From positions 372,001 to 436,000 of the forward strand of contig NZ_CP121473.1 of the NCBI RefSeq assembly GCF_033954455.1: a stretch of DNA of 64,000 bases, given 5' to 3'. The DNA comes from Thiorhodovibrio litoralis (GTDB lineage Bacteria > Pseudomonadota > Gammaproteobacteria > Chromatiales > Chromatiaceae). This document shows, in pieces, positions 8,810 through 20,996 of the stretch (the first letter of the stretch is position 1; each line of letters opens with the position of its first letter). The notes beneath the pieces were generated by a model. It was not told where the DNA came from. It made no database searches and saw nothing but the letters and a program-made list of their open reading frames with translations. The translations under genes and the position numbers were made by a program.

Positions 8810-10102
8810 ATGACAATGAACAGACGCGACTTCGTCAAATCCACCGGAGCCCTGGCCGCCGTCAGCGCCGTCGGCTTCCCGCACATCGCCCGCGCCGAGA
8901 GCAAGAAGGTCGTCGTGGTGGGCGGCGGCACCGGCGGTGCCACCGCGGCCAAATACCTGAAGCTTGGCGACTCGAACATCGATGTGACCCTGATCGAGCC
9001 GAACAAGACCTACTTCACCTGCTACATGAGCAACGAGGTGCTCAGTGGCGACCGCAAGCTTGACTCTATCGAGCACGGTTATGACGGTCTGAAAGGTCAC
9101 GGCATCAAGGTTGTGCATGACAGTGCCACCGGCATCGACGCCGAGAAAAAGGTCGTCAAGACCGCCAGCGGCGAGGAATTCCCCTACGACCGCTGCGTCG
9201 TCGCCCCGGGCATCTCCCTGCTGTACGACAAAATCGAGGGCTACAGCGAGGAAGCCGCGCAGAAAATGCCCCATGCCTGGAAGGCCGGCGAGCAGACCAA
9301 AATCCTGCGCAGCCAGCTTGAAGCCATGAAAGACGGCGGCACTGTGCTGATCGCCCCACCGCCCAACCCCTTCCGTTGCCCGCCCGGCCCTTACGAGCGC
9401 GCCAGCCAGATCGCCATGTATCTGAAAGAGTCCAAGCCCAAGTCCAAGGTGCTGATCATGGACTCTAAGCAGAAGTTCTCCAAGCAGGGCCTGTTTACCC
9501 AGGGCTGGGAGCGCCTCTATGGCTTCGGCACCGAGGATGCGCTGATTGAATGGCAGCCGGGTCCGGATTCCGCCGTGGTCGGTGTCAATGCCGATGACAT
9601 GTCGGTGACAACTAGCTTTGGCGACACCATCAAGGCCGATGTGATCAACATGATCCCTCCGCAGCACGCCGGCAAGATCGCTCAAGAAGCCGGCCTGACC
9701 GACGACAGCGGCTGGTGCCCGGTCGATAAAAAGACGTTTGAGTCCAGCATCCATGCCGGCATTCATGTCATCGGCGACGCTTGCATCGCCACCAAGATGC
9801 CCAAATCCGGCTACTCGGCCAACAGTCAGGCCAAGGTCACGGCGGCCGCCATCATCGCCATGCTAAACGGGGACGAGCCCGGCATCCCGGCCTATGTGAA
9901 TACCTGTTATTCCATCGTTGGTAAGGACTATGGCATCTCGGTCGCGGCGGTCTATCGCCTGAGCGAGGATGGCGCCACCATCGCCGGTGTCGAGGGTGCC
10001 GGTGGTCTAACACCGATGGATGCACCTGAGTGGGCATTGGCACGGGAAGTCAAATACGCCCATAGCTGGTACAACAATATCGTTCACGATATTTTCAGCT
10101 GA
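8810..10102 (+). CDS. fccB: Flavocytochrome c sulfide dehydrogenase, flavoprotein subunit
   Basis: 430 residues. A Tat signal ([15 protein letters not shown]) ends at A29, followed by a Rossmann FAD site ([14 protein letters not shown]). C71, C190 and C366 become mature 42, 161 and 337. These are exactly the covalent FAD cysteine and the redox-active disulfide of Allochromatium FccB. It oxidises sulfide to sulfur or polysulfide in the periplasm and delivers electrons to FccA. AGGAGG lies about 9 bases before ATG 8810. The Tat signal on FccB and Sec-type signal on FccA match the known export split. A hairpin terminator follows at 10125. Confidence 0.96.
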   Translation: MTMNRRDFVKSTGALAAVSAVGFPHIARAESKKVVVVGGGTGGATAAKYLKLGDSNIDVTLIEPNKTYFTCYMSNEVLSGDRKLDSIEHGYDGLKGHGIKVVHDSATGIDAEKKVVKTASGEEFPYDRCVVAPGISLLYDKIEGYSEEAAQKMPHAWKAGEQTKILRSQLEAMKDGGTVLIAPPPNPFRCPPGPYERASQIAMYLKESKPKSKVLIMDSKQKFSKQGLFTQGWERLYGFGTEDALIEWQPGPDSAVVGVNADDMSVTTSFGDTIKADVINMIPPQHAGKIAQEAGLTDDSGWCPVDKKTFESSIHAGIHVIGDACIATKMPKSGYSANSQAKVTAAAIIAMLNGDEPGIPAYVNTCYSIVGKDYGISVAAVYRLSEDGATIAGVEGAGGLTPMDAPEWALAREVKYAHSWYNNIVHDIFS

Positions 10103-10124
10103 TCGGCTCTCGGTCAGTTGCCTG

Positions 10125-10155
10125 AGAATTCGGGGTCGTTCTGACCCCGAATTCT
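10125..10155 (+). terminator. Hairpin terminator after fccB
   Basis: A perfect 13-bp stem (AGAATTCGGGGTC paired with GACCCCGAATTCT) with a 5-base loop GTTCT lies 22 bases after the fccB stop. Only a short T run follows, so termination may be partly Rho-assisted. It separates fccAB from relA. Confidence 0.7.
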
Positions 10156-10278
10156 TGCCCGCTTCCGTGCGGGCTGATCTCCATCGAATTGCTCTCCCGA
10201 CCCACCCGAACGACGCGGCTTTGGTATTCTGCGCGATGAGATTTCTTTTCCTTCATCCGCAGATATTCCGCGCGCCCG

Positions 10279-12558
10279 ATGGTTCAATCCACCTCGACTC
10301 TGCCTGATCGGTCGCTCGCGGATCGCCCGGCGTCCGAGTCATGGCTGCGCGAGCTCGACGCGCATTACGAGCCCGCAGACCGCGAGCGCATTGCGACTGC
10401 CTGTGCGCTGATGATCGACTGCCGCAATGAAGCGCGGCTCGACACCGGCGAAACCGAAGCGCGTCATCGCCTGGCCACGGCGGATATCCTGTTCAACCTG
10501 CGCATGGACGCCGATACCCTGTGCGCCGCGCTGCTGAACGGCTGTCTCGATCGCGATGCGCTGACCGAAGCCCGCCTTGCCGAGCGCTTCGGATCGGGGA
10601 TCGCGCGCATGGTGGCCGACCTTGGGCGCATCGGCGCCCTGACCAATGTCGAGCGCATCATCGCCGAGAAGGATCAGCACGAGCACGAGGAAAACCTGCG
10701 CCGCCTGCTGCTCGGCATCGCCGAGGACGTGCGGGTGGTGCTGGTGGTGCTGGCCGAGCGCCTGCACCTGATGCGCGCCGCCAAGTCGCTGGAGCCCAGC
10801 CGCCAGATCGCGCTGGCCGAGGATACCGAGCGCGTCTATGCCCCTCTGGCCAACCGGCTTGGTGTGTGGCAAATCAAATGGGAGCTTGAAGACCTGGCGC
10901 TGCGCTACCTGCATCCGCAGGAGTACAAGCGTGTTGCCACCGCGCTGCGCGAGCGCCGCGCCGAGCGCCAGGACTACATTGCGCAGGTGATTGCGCTGTT
11001 GCAGCAGGAGTTCGCGCGCGCCGGCATCGAGGCGCAAATCTACGGGCGCCCGAAGCATATCTATAGCATCTGGAAAAAGATGCAGCGCAAGGCTGTCGAC
11101 ATTGAGCAGATTTTCGATCTGCGCGCGCTGCGGGTCATTGTGGCCGATATTCCCGCCTGTTATGCCGCGCTCGGGGTGGTGCATGGGCTGTGGAAGCACA
11201 TCCCGCGCGAGTTCGATGATTACATCGCCACGCCGAAAGGCAATCTCTATCGCTCCCTGCACACCGCGGTCATTGGCCCCGGTGACAAGCCGCTCGAGGT
11301 GCAGATCCGCACCCAGGAGATGCACGAGCACGCTGAGCTCGGCGTCGCCGCGCACTGGGCCTACAAGGAGGCCGCCGGCCATGATGCCGACTTTCAGCGC
11401 CGCGTGGTGTGGATGCGCAACTGGCTGGAACTGCAGAACGACTGCGACCAGAGCGGTGAGCTGCTCGCGCGCTTCAAGGCCGAGTGCGAGCCATCGCATG
11501 TCTATGTGCTGACCCCTCAGGCCAAGGTGATTGAGCTGCCCAAGGGCGCCACGCCGCTTGATTTCGCCTACACCATTCATTCGGAAATCGGCCACCGCTG
11601 CCGTGGCGCGCGGGTCAATGGGCGCATCGTACCGCTAACCCATCAGCTCGCCAGTGGCGAGTCGGTGGAGATACTGACGCAGAAAAACGCCACCCCAAGC
11701 CGCGACTGGCTGAGTGCGCATCATCACTACATGGTGACTGCCCGGGCGCGTAACCGCGTGCGCCAGTGGTTCAAGTCGCAGGACTTCGATCGCCATCTGA
11801 GCGAGGGGCGCGTCGCGCTGGAGAAGGAACTGGCGCGCTTGAACATCGAAGCCAAACCAATGCTCGATCAGATCGCGCCGCGCTATAACCTGCAACGCGG
11901 CGAAGACCTGCTGGCCGCCATTGGTCGTGGGGACCTGACCGCTGGGCAGATTGCGCGCCAGGTCGGCGAGCCGCGCCCCGCGTCGGCAGACAGCCAAAGC
12001 GCTGCCCAAGCTGAGGCCGCGACCCTGCAACAGATGACTTTCAAGCCGCGTCCGGCCAGATCAGGGCAGGCCCGATCAGGACAGACCCAGGCCGGCTCAG
12101 GCAGCCGCGAGCCGGGCATCGTGGTGCAGGGCGTCGGTGATCTGATGACCCAGATCGCCAGCTGCTGCAAGCCGGTGCCGAGCGATCACATCGTCGGCTT
12201 CGTCACCCGCGGGCGCGGTATCCGCATTCATCGCCAGAGCTGTCGCAACATCGCCCATCTACCGCCGGGCGATCGCGAGCGCCTGGTGGAAGCGCATTGG
12301 GCCGAGCAATCCGCCGATACCCGGTTTGCCGTCGATCTCCGCCTGCTCGCTGTCGACCGCCGCGGCCTGCTGCGCGATGTCTCCGCCGCGCTGGCCGATG
12401 CCCATGCCGATGTCGTCGGGGTAGCCACTCACAGCGACAGGCGTGCCGATGTCGCCAGCATGCGCTTTACGCTGAACATTCGCGGCATCGACGAACTCGA
12501 CCGCCTGGTGACCAAGCTGCGACAGGTTGCCGACGTGCTTGAGGTCAAACGTGTCTAG
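10279..12558 (+). CDS. relA: (p)ppGpp synthetase RelA
   Basis: 759 residues. Order: a degenerate HD hydrolase region (about 60-170; the catalytic HD is replaced, reading ALLNGCLDRD), a synthetase domain with EFDDYIATPKGNLY and QIRTQEMHEHAELGVAAHW, a TGS domain (about 410-470, VIELPKGATPLDFAY), and a C-terminal ACT domain. The EFDD motif and broken HD site point to monofunctional RelA rather than bifunctional SpoT. It makes pppGpp/ppGpp on stalled ribosomes during amino-acid starvation. The diguanylate cyclase gene downstream overlaps its 3' end by 8 bases, so the two nucleotide second messengers may be produced from one transcript. Confidence 0.93.
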   Translation: MVQSTSTLPDRSLADRPASESWLRELDAHYEPADRERIATACALMIDCRNEARLDTGETEARHRLATADILFNLRMDADTLCAALLNGCLDRDALTEARLAERFGSGIARMVADLGRIGALTNVERIIAEKDQHEHEENLRRLLLGIAEDVRVVLVVLAERLHLMRAAKSLEPSRQIALAEDTERVYAPLANRLGVWQIKWELEDLALRYLHPQEYKRVATALRERRAERQDYIAQVIALLQQEFARAGIEAQIYGRPKHIYSIWKKMQRKAVDIEQIFDLRALRVIVADIPACYAALGVVHGLWKHIPREFDDYIATPKGNLYRSLHTAVIGPGDKPLEVQIRTQEMHEHAELGVAAHWAYKEAAGHDADFQRRVVWMRNWLELQNDCDQSGELLARFKAECEPSHVYVLTPQAKVIELPKGATPLDFAYTIHSEIGHRCRGARVNGRIVPLTHQLASGESVEILTQKNATPSRDWLSAHHHYMVTARARNRVRQWFKSQDFDRHLSEGRVALEKELARLNIEAKPMLDQIAPRYNLQRGEDLLAAIGRGDLTAGQIARQVGEPRPASADSQSAAQAEAATLQQMTFKPRPARSGQARSGQTQAGSGSREPGIVVQGVGDLMTQIASCCKPVPSDHIVGFVTRGRGIRIHRQSCRNIAHLPPGDRERLVEAHWAEQSADTRFAVDLRLLAVDRRGLLRDVSAALADAHADVVGVATHSDRRADVASMRFTLNIRGIDELDRLVTKLRQVADVLEVKRV

Positions 12559-14869
12559 CTTGGTTGCGCGCGCTCTTGCCCTGCTACTGGCATCCGGAGT
12601 CGGTTTTCTGACCGCAGCGCAAGCCGCGGCTTCCGCAACAGACACGCCCGCGGCTGAGCTCGCCCCGGTTGCAGATGCGGCGACTGTGCTCCAGCGCCCC
12701 ATCGCCCCACTGGAGCACGGCTGGGCGTACCGCTGGGGTGATTCGCCTCTGGAGCCAGACGGCAGGCCAGCCTGGGCCACCGGGACCGGGACCGGGACCG
12801 GGGCCGATCAATGGATTGGGATTCACTTCCCGTCGAATCCGCCCGGGCGCGACGGGCGCGAGCATGTCTGGTACCGGGTGCCGCTGCCACCAATGGACTG
12901 GCGCGATCCGGCGCTGTTTATCTTCAGCGTCGACATCTTGGTCGAGGTCTATCTTGACGGCGAGCGCCTGTATCACTTTGGCGACTTCGATGCTGAGGGC
13001 CACGGAGCTTTCGTAGGCTGGCCCTGGCACCTGATCTCGCTGCCGCGCGACGCCGGTGGCAAAACCCTCTACTTTCGCATCTTCTCCGACTACAAAGACA
13101 TCGGCCTGTGGGGCGACATCCTGCTTGGCGAGCGCATCGAGCTGGTGGAGCGGGTCCTTGCGCAATCATTGGAACGGCTGGTAACCGGTGGCTTCTCGCT
13201 GCTGATCGCGGTGCTGGCCCTGGTGCTGGCCCCGCTTGAGCGCAGTCGCCATGGCTTTGGCGCCATCGCGCTCTTTGCCGCGGCATCCAGTGCCATGCTG
13301 TTTAGCAGTGCCCCGGCCAGCACACTGATGCTGAATCGTCCCTTGCTGTGGGAGTTCGTCGGCGCTGGTGGCTATTACCTGATCCCGGTTGCCATCGCCT
13401 GGCTGCTCGAGCAATGGCTGCGTCCTGCGCGTAGCTCACTGCTTGTGCTGGTCCGCTGGGTGCATATCGCCTACTTTATTGGCGCGCTAGGGCTGGCCTG
13501 GCTCGGTTGGGTGTCGCTGGCCAACACCTATCCTCTCTTTGATGCGCTCTTCACCATCACCCTGGTTGCGATGATGGTACCGGCGCTGCGTCTGGCGCAA
13601 GCTGGCACCCTGGAGCAGAAACTGATCCTGTCCGCGGTGGCGCTGCTCGACATTCTGCTCCTGCTCGACTTGGCGGTGGCTCATAGCCTGCTGCCCTGGA
13701 CCGAGATACCTCTAGCCTGGGGCGTGCTGGCCTTTTCACTCGTGATCGTCATCATCTCGGTGCGCCATTTCGCCGCCACCCAGCGCGAGTTGGCGCGGCT
13801 CAACGCGTCACTTGAGAGTCAGGTGACGGCGCGCACCAGCGAGCTTGAACGCATGGTCGAGCGCGAAGGCGCCCGTGCGCAATTATTGGAGATCGAAAAC
13901 CGCAAGAGCGCCGAGCTCGATGCACTCATCATGCAGCTGCAAGGCTGCCAGCGCCTGAGTGCCAGCGAGGCCGTGCTGGCCGATGCATTGCCTGGACTCT
14001 GCGACCCGCTGTCGGGCACTTTCTACCTGCGTACCGCCGGGCGCCACATCGGTCAAGGCACCAGCTGGGGCCCGCGCGCGCCAGACCTTGACGAGAGCCT
14101 GACGGCCACCACGATGCGCCAGGAAAGCGAAGCGCAGTCAGTCGATATTGATGCCAGCGCCAGCAGCCAGGTGTGGCCCTTTCGGCTGCACTATGAGCAT
14201 CCGCAGCTCGGTGACACCGACCTCGGGCTCCTGCTGATTCGCTCGCCAATGGATAGCCGCTCGAGCAGCACGGCAGAAGACATCGACTTCTGGTGGAGGG
14301 TGCTCGGGCGCTCGGTGGAGAGGATCAACCTGACGCTGTCTCTGCTCGCGCTTCAGGACGGGCTGCGCGTGCTCTCCTACGAAGACGGCCTGACCGGGCT
14401 CAAGAACCGTCGCTTTCTCGATGAGATGCTCGTGCGCGAGATTGCGGTGGCGCAGCGCCAAAGCTCGCCCCTGTCGCTGCTGATCTGCGATGTTGATCAC
14501 TTCAAGCGCTTCAATGATACCCACGGACATGCCGCTGGTGATGAGGCGCTCAAACAGGTTGCCGTGCGACTGCGGCAAGTCTTTCGCGATACCGACCTGA
14601 TTTGCCGCTATGGCGGCGAGGAATTTGTCCTGCTGCTTCCTTCCGCCGAGAGCGCACCGGCGCGCGAGCGCGGCGAAACTCTGCGTGCCCAGGTCGCATC
14701 CGAGCCTATCCTGTATGAAGGCCAGCCGCTGGCCCCGGTCACGGTATCCATTGGTATCGCCAGCTACCCCGACCCGGTTAGCGATCCCAAAGACCTGATG
14801 GCGCGCGCCGACGAAGCCCTGTATCGCGCCAAGGAATCAGGCCGCAATCGGATTGAACTGGCAACCTGA
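12551..14869 (+). CDS. Membrane-bound GGDEF diguanylate cyclase with extracytoplasmic sensor
   Basis: 772 residues. From the N-terminus: signal peptide (ALALLLASGVGFLTAAQA), a periplasmic beta-rich sensor (about 40-200, 7TMR-DISM-extracellular-like), seven or so membrane segments (about 205-410), a coiled coil (ELARLNASLESQVTARTSEL), a poorly conserved GAF-like region, then a GGDEF domain with GGEEF at about 688-692. RDTD five residues before GGEEF is a product-inhibition I-site. It should make c-di-GMP at the inner membrane. The start chosen is GTG 12551, which overlaps the relA stop; an ATG at 12527 would add 8 residues before the signal peptide. Confidence 0.88.
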   Translation: MSSLVARALALLLASGVGFLTAAQAAASATDTPAAELAPVADAATVLQRPIAPLEHGWAYRWGDSPLEPDGRPAWATGTGTGTGADQWIGIHFPSNPPGRDGREHVWYRVPLPPMDWRDPALFIFSVDILVEVYLDGERLYHFGDFDAEGHGAFVGWPWHLISLPRDAGGKTLYFRIFSDYKDIGLWGDILLGERIELVERVLAQSLERLVTGGFSLLIAVLALVLAPLERSRHGFGAIALFAAASSAMLFSSAPASTLMLNRPLLWEFVGAGGYYLIPVAIAWLLEQWLRPARSSLLVLVRWVHIAYFIGALGLAWLGWVSLANTYPLFDALFTITLVAMMVPALRLAQAGTLEQKLILSAVALLDILLLLDLAVAHSLLPWTEIPLAWGVLAFSLVIVIISVRHFAATQRELARLNASLESQVTARTSELERMVEREGARAQLLEIENRKSAELDALIMQLQGCQRLSASEAVLADALPGLCDPLSGTFYLRTAGRHIGQGTSWGPRAPDLDESLTATTMRQESEAQSVDIDASASSQVWPFRLHYEHPQLGDTDLGLLLIRSPMDSRSSSTAEDIDFWWRVLGRSVERINLTLSLLALQDGLRVLSYEDGLTGLKNRRFLDEMLVREIAVAQRQSSPLSLLICDVDHFKRFNDTHGHAAGDEALKQVAVRLRQVFRDTDLICRYGGEEFVLLLPSAESAPARERGETLRAQVASEPILYEGQPLAPVTVSIGIASYPDPVSDPKDLMARADEALYRAKESGRNRIELAT

Positions 14870-14909
14870 ACTGGCGGCTGAGCCGCCTGGCCAACCCCCG
14901 TGGCTGAGT

Positions 14910-16148
<1,239 letters not shown>

Positions 16149-16188
16149 GTTGTTATCTCCGGTCGTTGAATATGGTTACTGAGTTCGG

Positions 16189-19100
16189 TCAGGACGAAGC
16201 AGGCGGTGCCGCAGGTTCCGGTGTCTTTGCCTTACCCAACCCATGGAACCACTCACGCCCGCGTTGGAAGACCACGTAGAGCATGGGGATGAGGAAAATC
16301 CCCAGTACGGCCGCGGCGAGCATGCCGCCAAAGACCGCCGTGCCCACGCCGCGCTGGCTGGCCTCGCCGGCGCCGGAGGCGATGACCAATGGGATGAGAC
16401 CTAGGATAAAGGCGAAGCTGGTCATCAGCACCGCGCGGATTCGCAAATGCGAGCCGTTGATGGCGGCTTGCTCGATGCTGCGCCCGGCTTTACGCTCGGC
16501 CATGGCGAACTCGACGATCAGAATGGCGTTCTTACTCGCCAGACCAATCAGCACCACGATGCCGACCTGGGCGTAGAGATCGTTCGGCAGTCCGCTGATC
16601 CATAACGCCAGCATGGCGCCGAGCATGCCGACGGTGACGGACAGCAGCACCGCCGCCGGCATCGACCAGCTCTCATAGAGGGCGACCAGGAACAGGTAGG
16701 CAAAGAGCACCGCCAGGCCCAGCACGATGGGCGTCTGGCCCCCGGCTTCCTTCTCCTGGAAGGCGGTGCCAGTCCATTCATAGGCATAGCCGGCTGGCAA
16801 GGTCTTGGCCGACAGGGTTTCCATTTCTTTCAACGCCTGGCCAGAGCTGTAGCCAGGTGCGGGCTGGCCCTGAATGGTGACGCTGCGATAGTTGTTGTAC
16901 CGCTGCAGAATCTGCGGTGCCAGCAACAGTTCGGGCGTCATCAGGGCGCGGATCGGCACCATCTGGCCCTGCTTATTGCGCACATGAATGCGATAGACAT
17001 CATCGAAGCGTTCGCGGTCACGTTGGCTGCCCTGGATTTGCACCTGCCAGACACGGCCAAATTTGTTGAAGTCGTTCACGTAGTAGCCACCAAGCGTCGA
17101 CTGGAGTGCGAGGAAGATGTCGCTAATCGTCACCCCGAGCGTCTGGGCTTTCTGACGGTCGATATGCAGGAAGATCTGCGGGGTGCTGGTGGTCCAGGTC
17201 GAGAACACCCGCTCCAGGTCCGGCTGCTGGTTGGCGGCCACGATCATGGCGCGCATCGCCCCGGCAAGTTCTTCTGGTTTGCGCCCTTGCAAGTCCTGCA
17301 ATTGATACTCGAAGCCGCCGCCGGTGCCGAGTCCGATAATGGGTGGCAAGTTAAAGGGCATGACGCGCGCACCAGGGATGCCCGCGGTCTTTGTCGCCAT
17401 GCGGTCGATGACGGCATTCACGCCCAGATCGGGCGAGGTGCGCTCTGAGAAAGGCTTGAGCCGCACCACCACCAGGGCACTGTTCGACTGCACGCTGCCG
17501 TTCAAAATGCTGTAGCCGGGAACCGTCAGCAGATGCTTGACGGCCGGATCATCCTTCATGATGTCGACGATCTGCTGGCTGATGGCGATGGTGCGATTGA
17601 GCGAGGCCGCCTCGGGTAGCTGCACCTCGGCCATGAAGGCGCCTTGATCTTCTTCTGGCAAAAAGCCCGTGGGCGTGTGGGTGAACAGCCAGCCGGCGCT
17701 GAGCGCGATGACCGCCACCATGACCAGAACCATGATCGCGACCCGCACCAGCCGGGTGACGATGGATGAATAGCCATCCCGCACCCCGTCGATGGCGCCC
17801 ATCATCCGCGCCATCAGCCCGCCTTTGCGATGGTGGGTCGGCTTGAGCAGCACCGCGCACAGCGCAGGCGATAGGGTGAGCGCGTTGACCGCCGAGATCA
17901 GCATGGAGAAGGTCACTACGGCGGCGAACTGCTGGAACAACTGCCCGGTGATGCCGGGGATGAAGGCCACCGGCACGAAGACCGACAGCAGCACCAGTGT
18001 CACGGCGATGATGGGGCCGGTGATCTGGCCCATGGCTTTCTTGGCGGCGGCACGCGGGTCGAGGCCTTCTTCCTCCATGACGCGCTCGACGTTTTCGACC
18101 ACCACAATGGCGTCATCTACCACAATGCCGATGGCAAGAACGATCGCGAGCAATGAAATGGTATTGGCCGAAAAGCCGATCATCAGCAAAAATGCAAAGG
18201 TGCCGACCAGGGCCACCGGGACAGCGACTAGCGGAATCAGGGTGGCGCGCCAACTGCCGAGGAAGACGAACACCACCAGGATGACCAGGGCGAAGGCCTC
18301 GAACAGGGTATGGATAACATCCTCAAGGCTCGACTCGACAAAGTCCGTGGTGTCGTAAACGATGTTGTAGTCCAAATCATCCGGGAAGCGCTTAGCGAGC
18401 TTATCCATCGCCGCATCAATGCCCTTGGCGACGGCAACCGCGTTGGCACCCGGTGCCAAGTAGATGGCCATGGATGCCGTGTCCTGGCCATCAAGCATGC
18501 TGACGGAGTCCGACTGCTGTGAGCCAAGATCCACGGTGCCGATATCCTTGATCAGCACGGTGGAGCCATCCTGATTGGCGCGCACCACGATGTTCTCGAA
18601 CTCGCTCGCGTCCGTCAGCCGTCCTTGCGTCTGCAGGGTGATCTGGAACTGCTGATCCGGCGTCATCGGCTGGGAACCAATGCGCCCGACTGCCGCCTGC
18701 ACGTTCTGCGCCTGGATGGCGTTGATCACGTCAGTCGGGGTCAGGGACAACGCCGTCATGCGATCAACATTCAGCCAGATGCGCATGCTGTAGTTGAGCG
18801 GACCGAACTGCATCACCTCGCCCACACCGGGGACGCGCGCGAGGGTGTCGATCAGGTTGATGGTGGCGTAGTTGCTCAGAAAGAGCCCGTCATAGGACTT
18901 TTCTGGCGAATAGAGCGCGATGACTTGCAGCATCGCGGTCGATTGCTTCTTGACGCTGAGCCCCTGGCGGGTGACTTCCAGCGGCAGTTGCGGCTCGGCA
19001 AGACTGACCCGGTTCTGCACATTGACGGTGTTGATATCCGGATTGGTGCCAAGCGCGAATGTCACATTGAGCGAATAGCTGCCGTCATTGGCGCTGGTCG

Positions 19101-19341
19101 ACTTCATGTAGAGCATGTTGTCGACGCCATTGACCTGGGACTCGATCGGTTGGGAGACTGAGGACTCCACGACCGAGGCACTGGCCCCCGGATAGGCACC
19201 GCTCACCGACACCTGGGGCGGCACGATGTCCGGGAACTGGGCGACCGGAATACGGGTGATGGCGATGATCCCGGCGAGCGTCAGAACGACCGAAATGACG
19301 ATCGACAGTCGCGGCCGGTCGATGAAGACGTCGGAAATCAT
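16189..19341 (-). CDS. RND-family efflux permease (AcrB/HAE1 type)
   Basis: 1050 residues, the normal size for an HAE1 proton-driven multidrug pump in the inner membrane. The N-terminus [19 protein letters not shown] and motif [19 protein letters not shown] (paired aspartates of the proton relay) are typical. Twelve membrane segments are expected, with two large periplasmic loops. It overlaps the 3' end of the membrane-fusion gene by 4 bases, so the two are translationally coupled. No outer-membrane TolC-like gene is adjacent. Substrates are unknown. Confidence 0.93.
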   Translation of the reverse strand: MISDVFIDRPRLSIVISVVLTLAGIIAITRIPVAQFPDIVPPQVSVSGAYPGASASVVESSVSQPIESQVNGVDNMLYMKSTSANDGSYSLNVTFALGTNPDINTVNVQNRVSLAEPQLPLEVTRQGLSVKKQSTAMLQVIALYSPEKSYDGLFLSNYATINLIDTLARVPGVGEVMQFGPLNYSMRIWLNVDRMTALSLTPTDVINAIQAQNVQAAVGRIGSQPMTPDQQFQITLQTQGRLTDASEFENIVVRANQDGSTVLIKDIGTVDLGSQQSDSVSMLDGQDTASMAIYLAPGANAVAVAKGIDAAMDKLAKRFPDDLDYNIVYDTTDFVESSLEDVIHTLFEAFALVILVVFVFLGSWRATLIPLVAVPVALVGTFAFLLMIGFSANTISLLAIVLAIGIVVDDAIVVVENVERVMEEEGLDPRAAAKKAMGQITGPIIAVTLVLLSVFVPVAFIPGITGQLFQQFAAVVTFSMLISAVNALTLSPALCAVLLKPTHHRKGGLMARMMGAIDGVRDGYSSIVTRLVRVAIMVLVMVAVIALSAGWLFTHTPTGFLPEEDQGAFMAEVQLPEAASLNRTIAISQQIVDIMKDDPAVKHLLTVPGYSILNGSVQSNSALVVVRLKPFSERTSPDLGVNAVIDRMATKTAGIPGARVMPFNLPPIIGLGTGGGFEYQLQDLQGRKPEELAGAMRAMIVAANQQPDLERVFSTWTTSTPQIFLHIDRQKAQTLGVTISDIFLALQSTLGGYYVNDFNKFGRVWQVQIQGSQRDRERFDDVYRIHVRNKQGQMVPIRALMTPELLLAPQILQRYNNYRSVTIQGQPAPGYSSGQALKEMETLSAKTLPAGYAYEWTGTAFQEKEAGGQTPIVLGLAVLFAYLFLVALYESWSMPAAVLLSVTVGMLGAMLALWISGLPNDLYAQVGIVVLIGLASKNAILIVEFAMAERKAGRSIEQAAINGSHLRIRAVLMTSFAFILGLIPLVIASGAGEASQRGVGTAVFGGMLAAAVLGIFLIPMLYVVFQRGREWFHGLGKAKTPEPAAPPASS

Positions 19342-20891
19342 AGCGCGTTGGCCTCGCTGTTCTGTTCCTGCTCGGCCTGGCCGTTCTGGTCGCCAGCATC
19401 GCCCTGATTAGCTTGATCTGCTTGATCTTTCGTGCCGTCAGCACTGTCGGGGCTGGCGGCTTGGGTTTGCGTCCCAGGTTTGTCATCAGCCGCCTTGTCA
19501 GATGATGCCTTGTCGCTGTCATCCACTGTTGCCCCAGGCTTGGGCGAATCCTTGGGTGCGTCCTTCGGCGTGTCCTTGGACTCGTCCGGGGATGCACCAG
19601 CGCCCGCGTCCTGATCAGCACCACCATCGCCGCTGTCGCCAGGCTCCTGCGGCGGGCTGGCCTTCACCGGCTGGCCCGGACGGACCTTCTGAATGCCCTC
19701 GACGATCACCAACTCGCCTTCTTTCAAGCCCTTGGTCACCGCGACATCCGCGCCCTTGGTCGGGCCGGTCTCAATGCGGCGCACTTGTGCCTTGCTGTCT
19801 TCGTCGACCACAAAAATGTAAACGCCCTGCTGATCGACCTGAAGCGCGGCCTGCGGCACCACGACGGCCTCGTCCGGATCACCGAGCGCGAGGCTCAGAT
19901 TGACGAACTGTCCATCGATCAGAATCCCCTTCGGATTGGCGAGTTCGGCGCGCAGGGTAACGGAATCCGTGGTCTCATTGGTGGTTACATCGACAAAGTC
20001 GAGCTGGCCGGTGTGGTCGTACTGGCTGCCATCAGGCAGTTCCACCTTCACTTTCACGTCCTTGGCGTTGCCGCCACGACCCTCGATCTCGCGGCGTGCC
20101 TCGAGCAGTTCGCGCTGAGTAACCGGAAACTGCACATAGATCGGGTCCTGACTGACCAGTGTCGCCAGCGGACCGGACGAGGGGGCGACTAGATTGCCGA
20201 TGGTGTAATTGGCCAGGCCAATGCGCCCGGCAACCGGAGCGGTGATCTGGGTGTAGCCAAGATTCAGCTCGGCCGAGTTCAGCGCTGCTTTCGCCTGCTG
20301 AATGCTCGCCTGGGCGACGGATTCCGCCGCTTGGAGTTCATCCACCTTGGATTGTGCGATATTTTTGCTTTGCAGCAACTCCTGACCGCGCTTGAGCTGG
20401 GCGCTGGCGTTGAGTTCGCTCGCCTCGGCCGAGGCCACATCGGCCTGGCGCTGTTCCACCACCGCCTGGTACTGATCGGGCTCAATCAGGAAGAGCACCT
20501 GGTCTTTCTCAACACGGTCGCCCTCCGTGAAGCGCCGCTCCTTGAGAAAACCCTCGACCCGGGCGCGCAGTTCCACCTTATTGATAGCGACCACACGGCC
20601 GACAAAATTGGCCGAACCCTCGACCAGCTCCTTCTTGGCTGGCTGGGCCACCACCGAGGGGGGCGCAGCGGGCGGCGCTGGCGGCGCTGACTTGCCGCAG
20701 CCAGCGACCACCAGAGCGGCAAAGATGGTGGCGGTCAGCGCAGCGCGATGCCAGTCAGACGCCAAGTGGCTCTGCTTGGCCGCTGCAGCTGGGATGTTCG
20801 GGGAGGGAATGGTGGTGCAACCAGCTTGTGGCATGGGGTAGGCCTCAACGTCTCGGGCGGAGCGAAACCGCGGCGGCATCCTGATGTTCAT
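19338..20891 (-). CDS. RND efflux membrane-fusion lipoprotein (AcrA/MexA type) with long acidic tail
   Basis: 517 residues from the chosen ATG at 20891. A lipobox (AALVVAGC) marks a lipid-anchored periplasmic adaptor. Barrel-sandwich and coiled-coil hairpin regions follow ([45 protein letters not shown]). About 65 residues precede the lipobox cysteine, unusually many, so a later start (ATG at 20834, or a TTG nearer the lipobox) is possible. The last ~100 residues are a Gly/Asp/Lys/Gln-rich low-complexity tail ([18 protein letters not shown]) not found in ordinary AcrA. It forms an operon with the permease and is divergent from ygiQ. Confidence 0.85.
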   Translation of the reverse strand: MNIRMPPRFRSARDVEAYPMPQAGCTTIPSPNIPAAAAKQSHLASDWHRAALTATIFAALVVAGCGKSAPPAPPAAPPSVVAQPAKKELVEGSANFVGRVVAINKVELRARVEGFLKERRFTEGDRVEKDQVLFLIEPDQYQAVVEQRQADVASAEASELNASAQLKRGQELLQSKNIAQSKVDELQAAESVAQASIQQAKAALNSAELNLGYTQITAPVAGRIGLANYTIGNLVAPSSGPLATLVSQDPIYVQFPVTQRELLEARREIEGRGGNAKDVKVKVELPDGSQYDHTGQLDFVDVTTNETTDSVTLRAELANPKGILIDGQFVNLSLALGDPDEAVVVPQAALQVDQQGVYIFVVDEDSKAQVRRIETGPTKGADVAVTKGLKEGELVIVEGIQKVRPGQPVKASPPQEPGDSGDGGADQDAGAGASPDESKDTPKDAPKDSPKPGATVDDSDKASSDKAADDKPGTQTQAASPDSADGTKDQADQANQGDAGDQNGQAEQEQNSEANAL

Positions 20892-20996
20892 GGTGCGGCA
20901 CCACCTCGGAGGATGAAGCTGCTGTTTCACGCTAGGGGATGCAAAGCGACTGCGGCGCGATCTTGTGCGCGTTATGCTAAACGAAAGCTCCCGCCA

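Noticed and set aside
8420-9766. Long minus-strand open frame (448 codons) opposite fccA/fccB
   Set aside because: It is the antisense shadow of well-identified genes; the GC-rich codon pattern opens the opposite frame, and the protein has no recognisable motif.
10339-11595. Minus-strand 418-codon frame inside relA
   Set aside because: Antisense of a clear RelA sequence; composition artefact.
12778-12802. Short ACCGGG tandem repeat inside the diguanylate cyclase gene
   Set aside because: Four 6-base units encode a Gly/Thr stretch in frame; probably ordinary slippage in GC-rich DNA, though it could vary in length.
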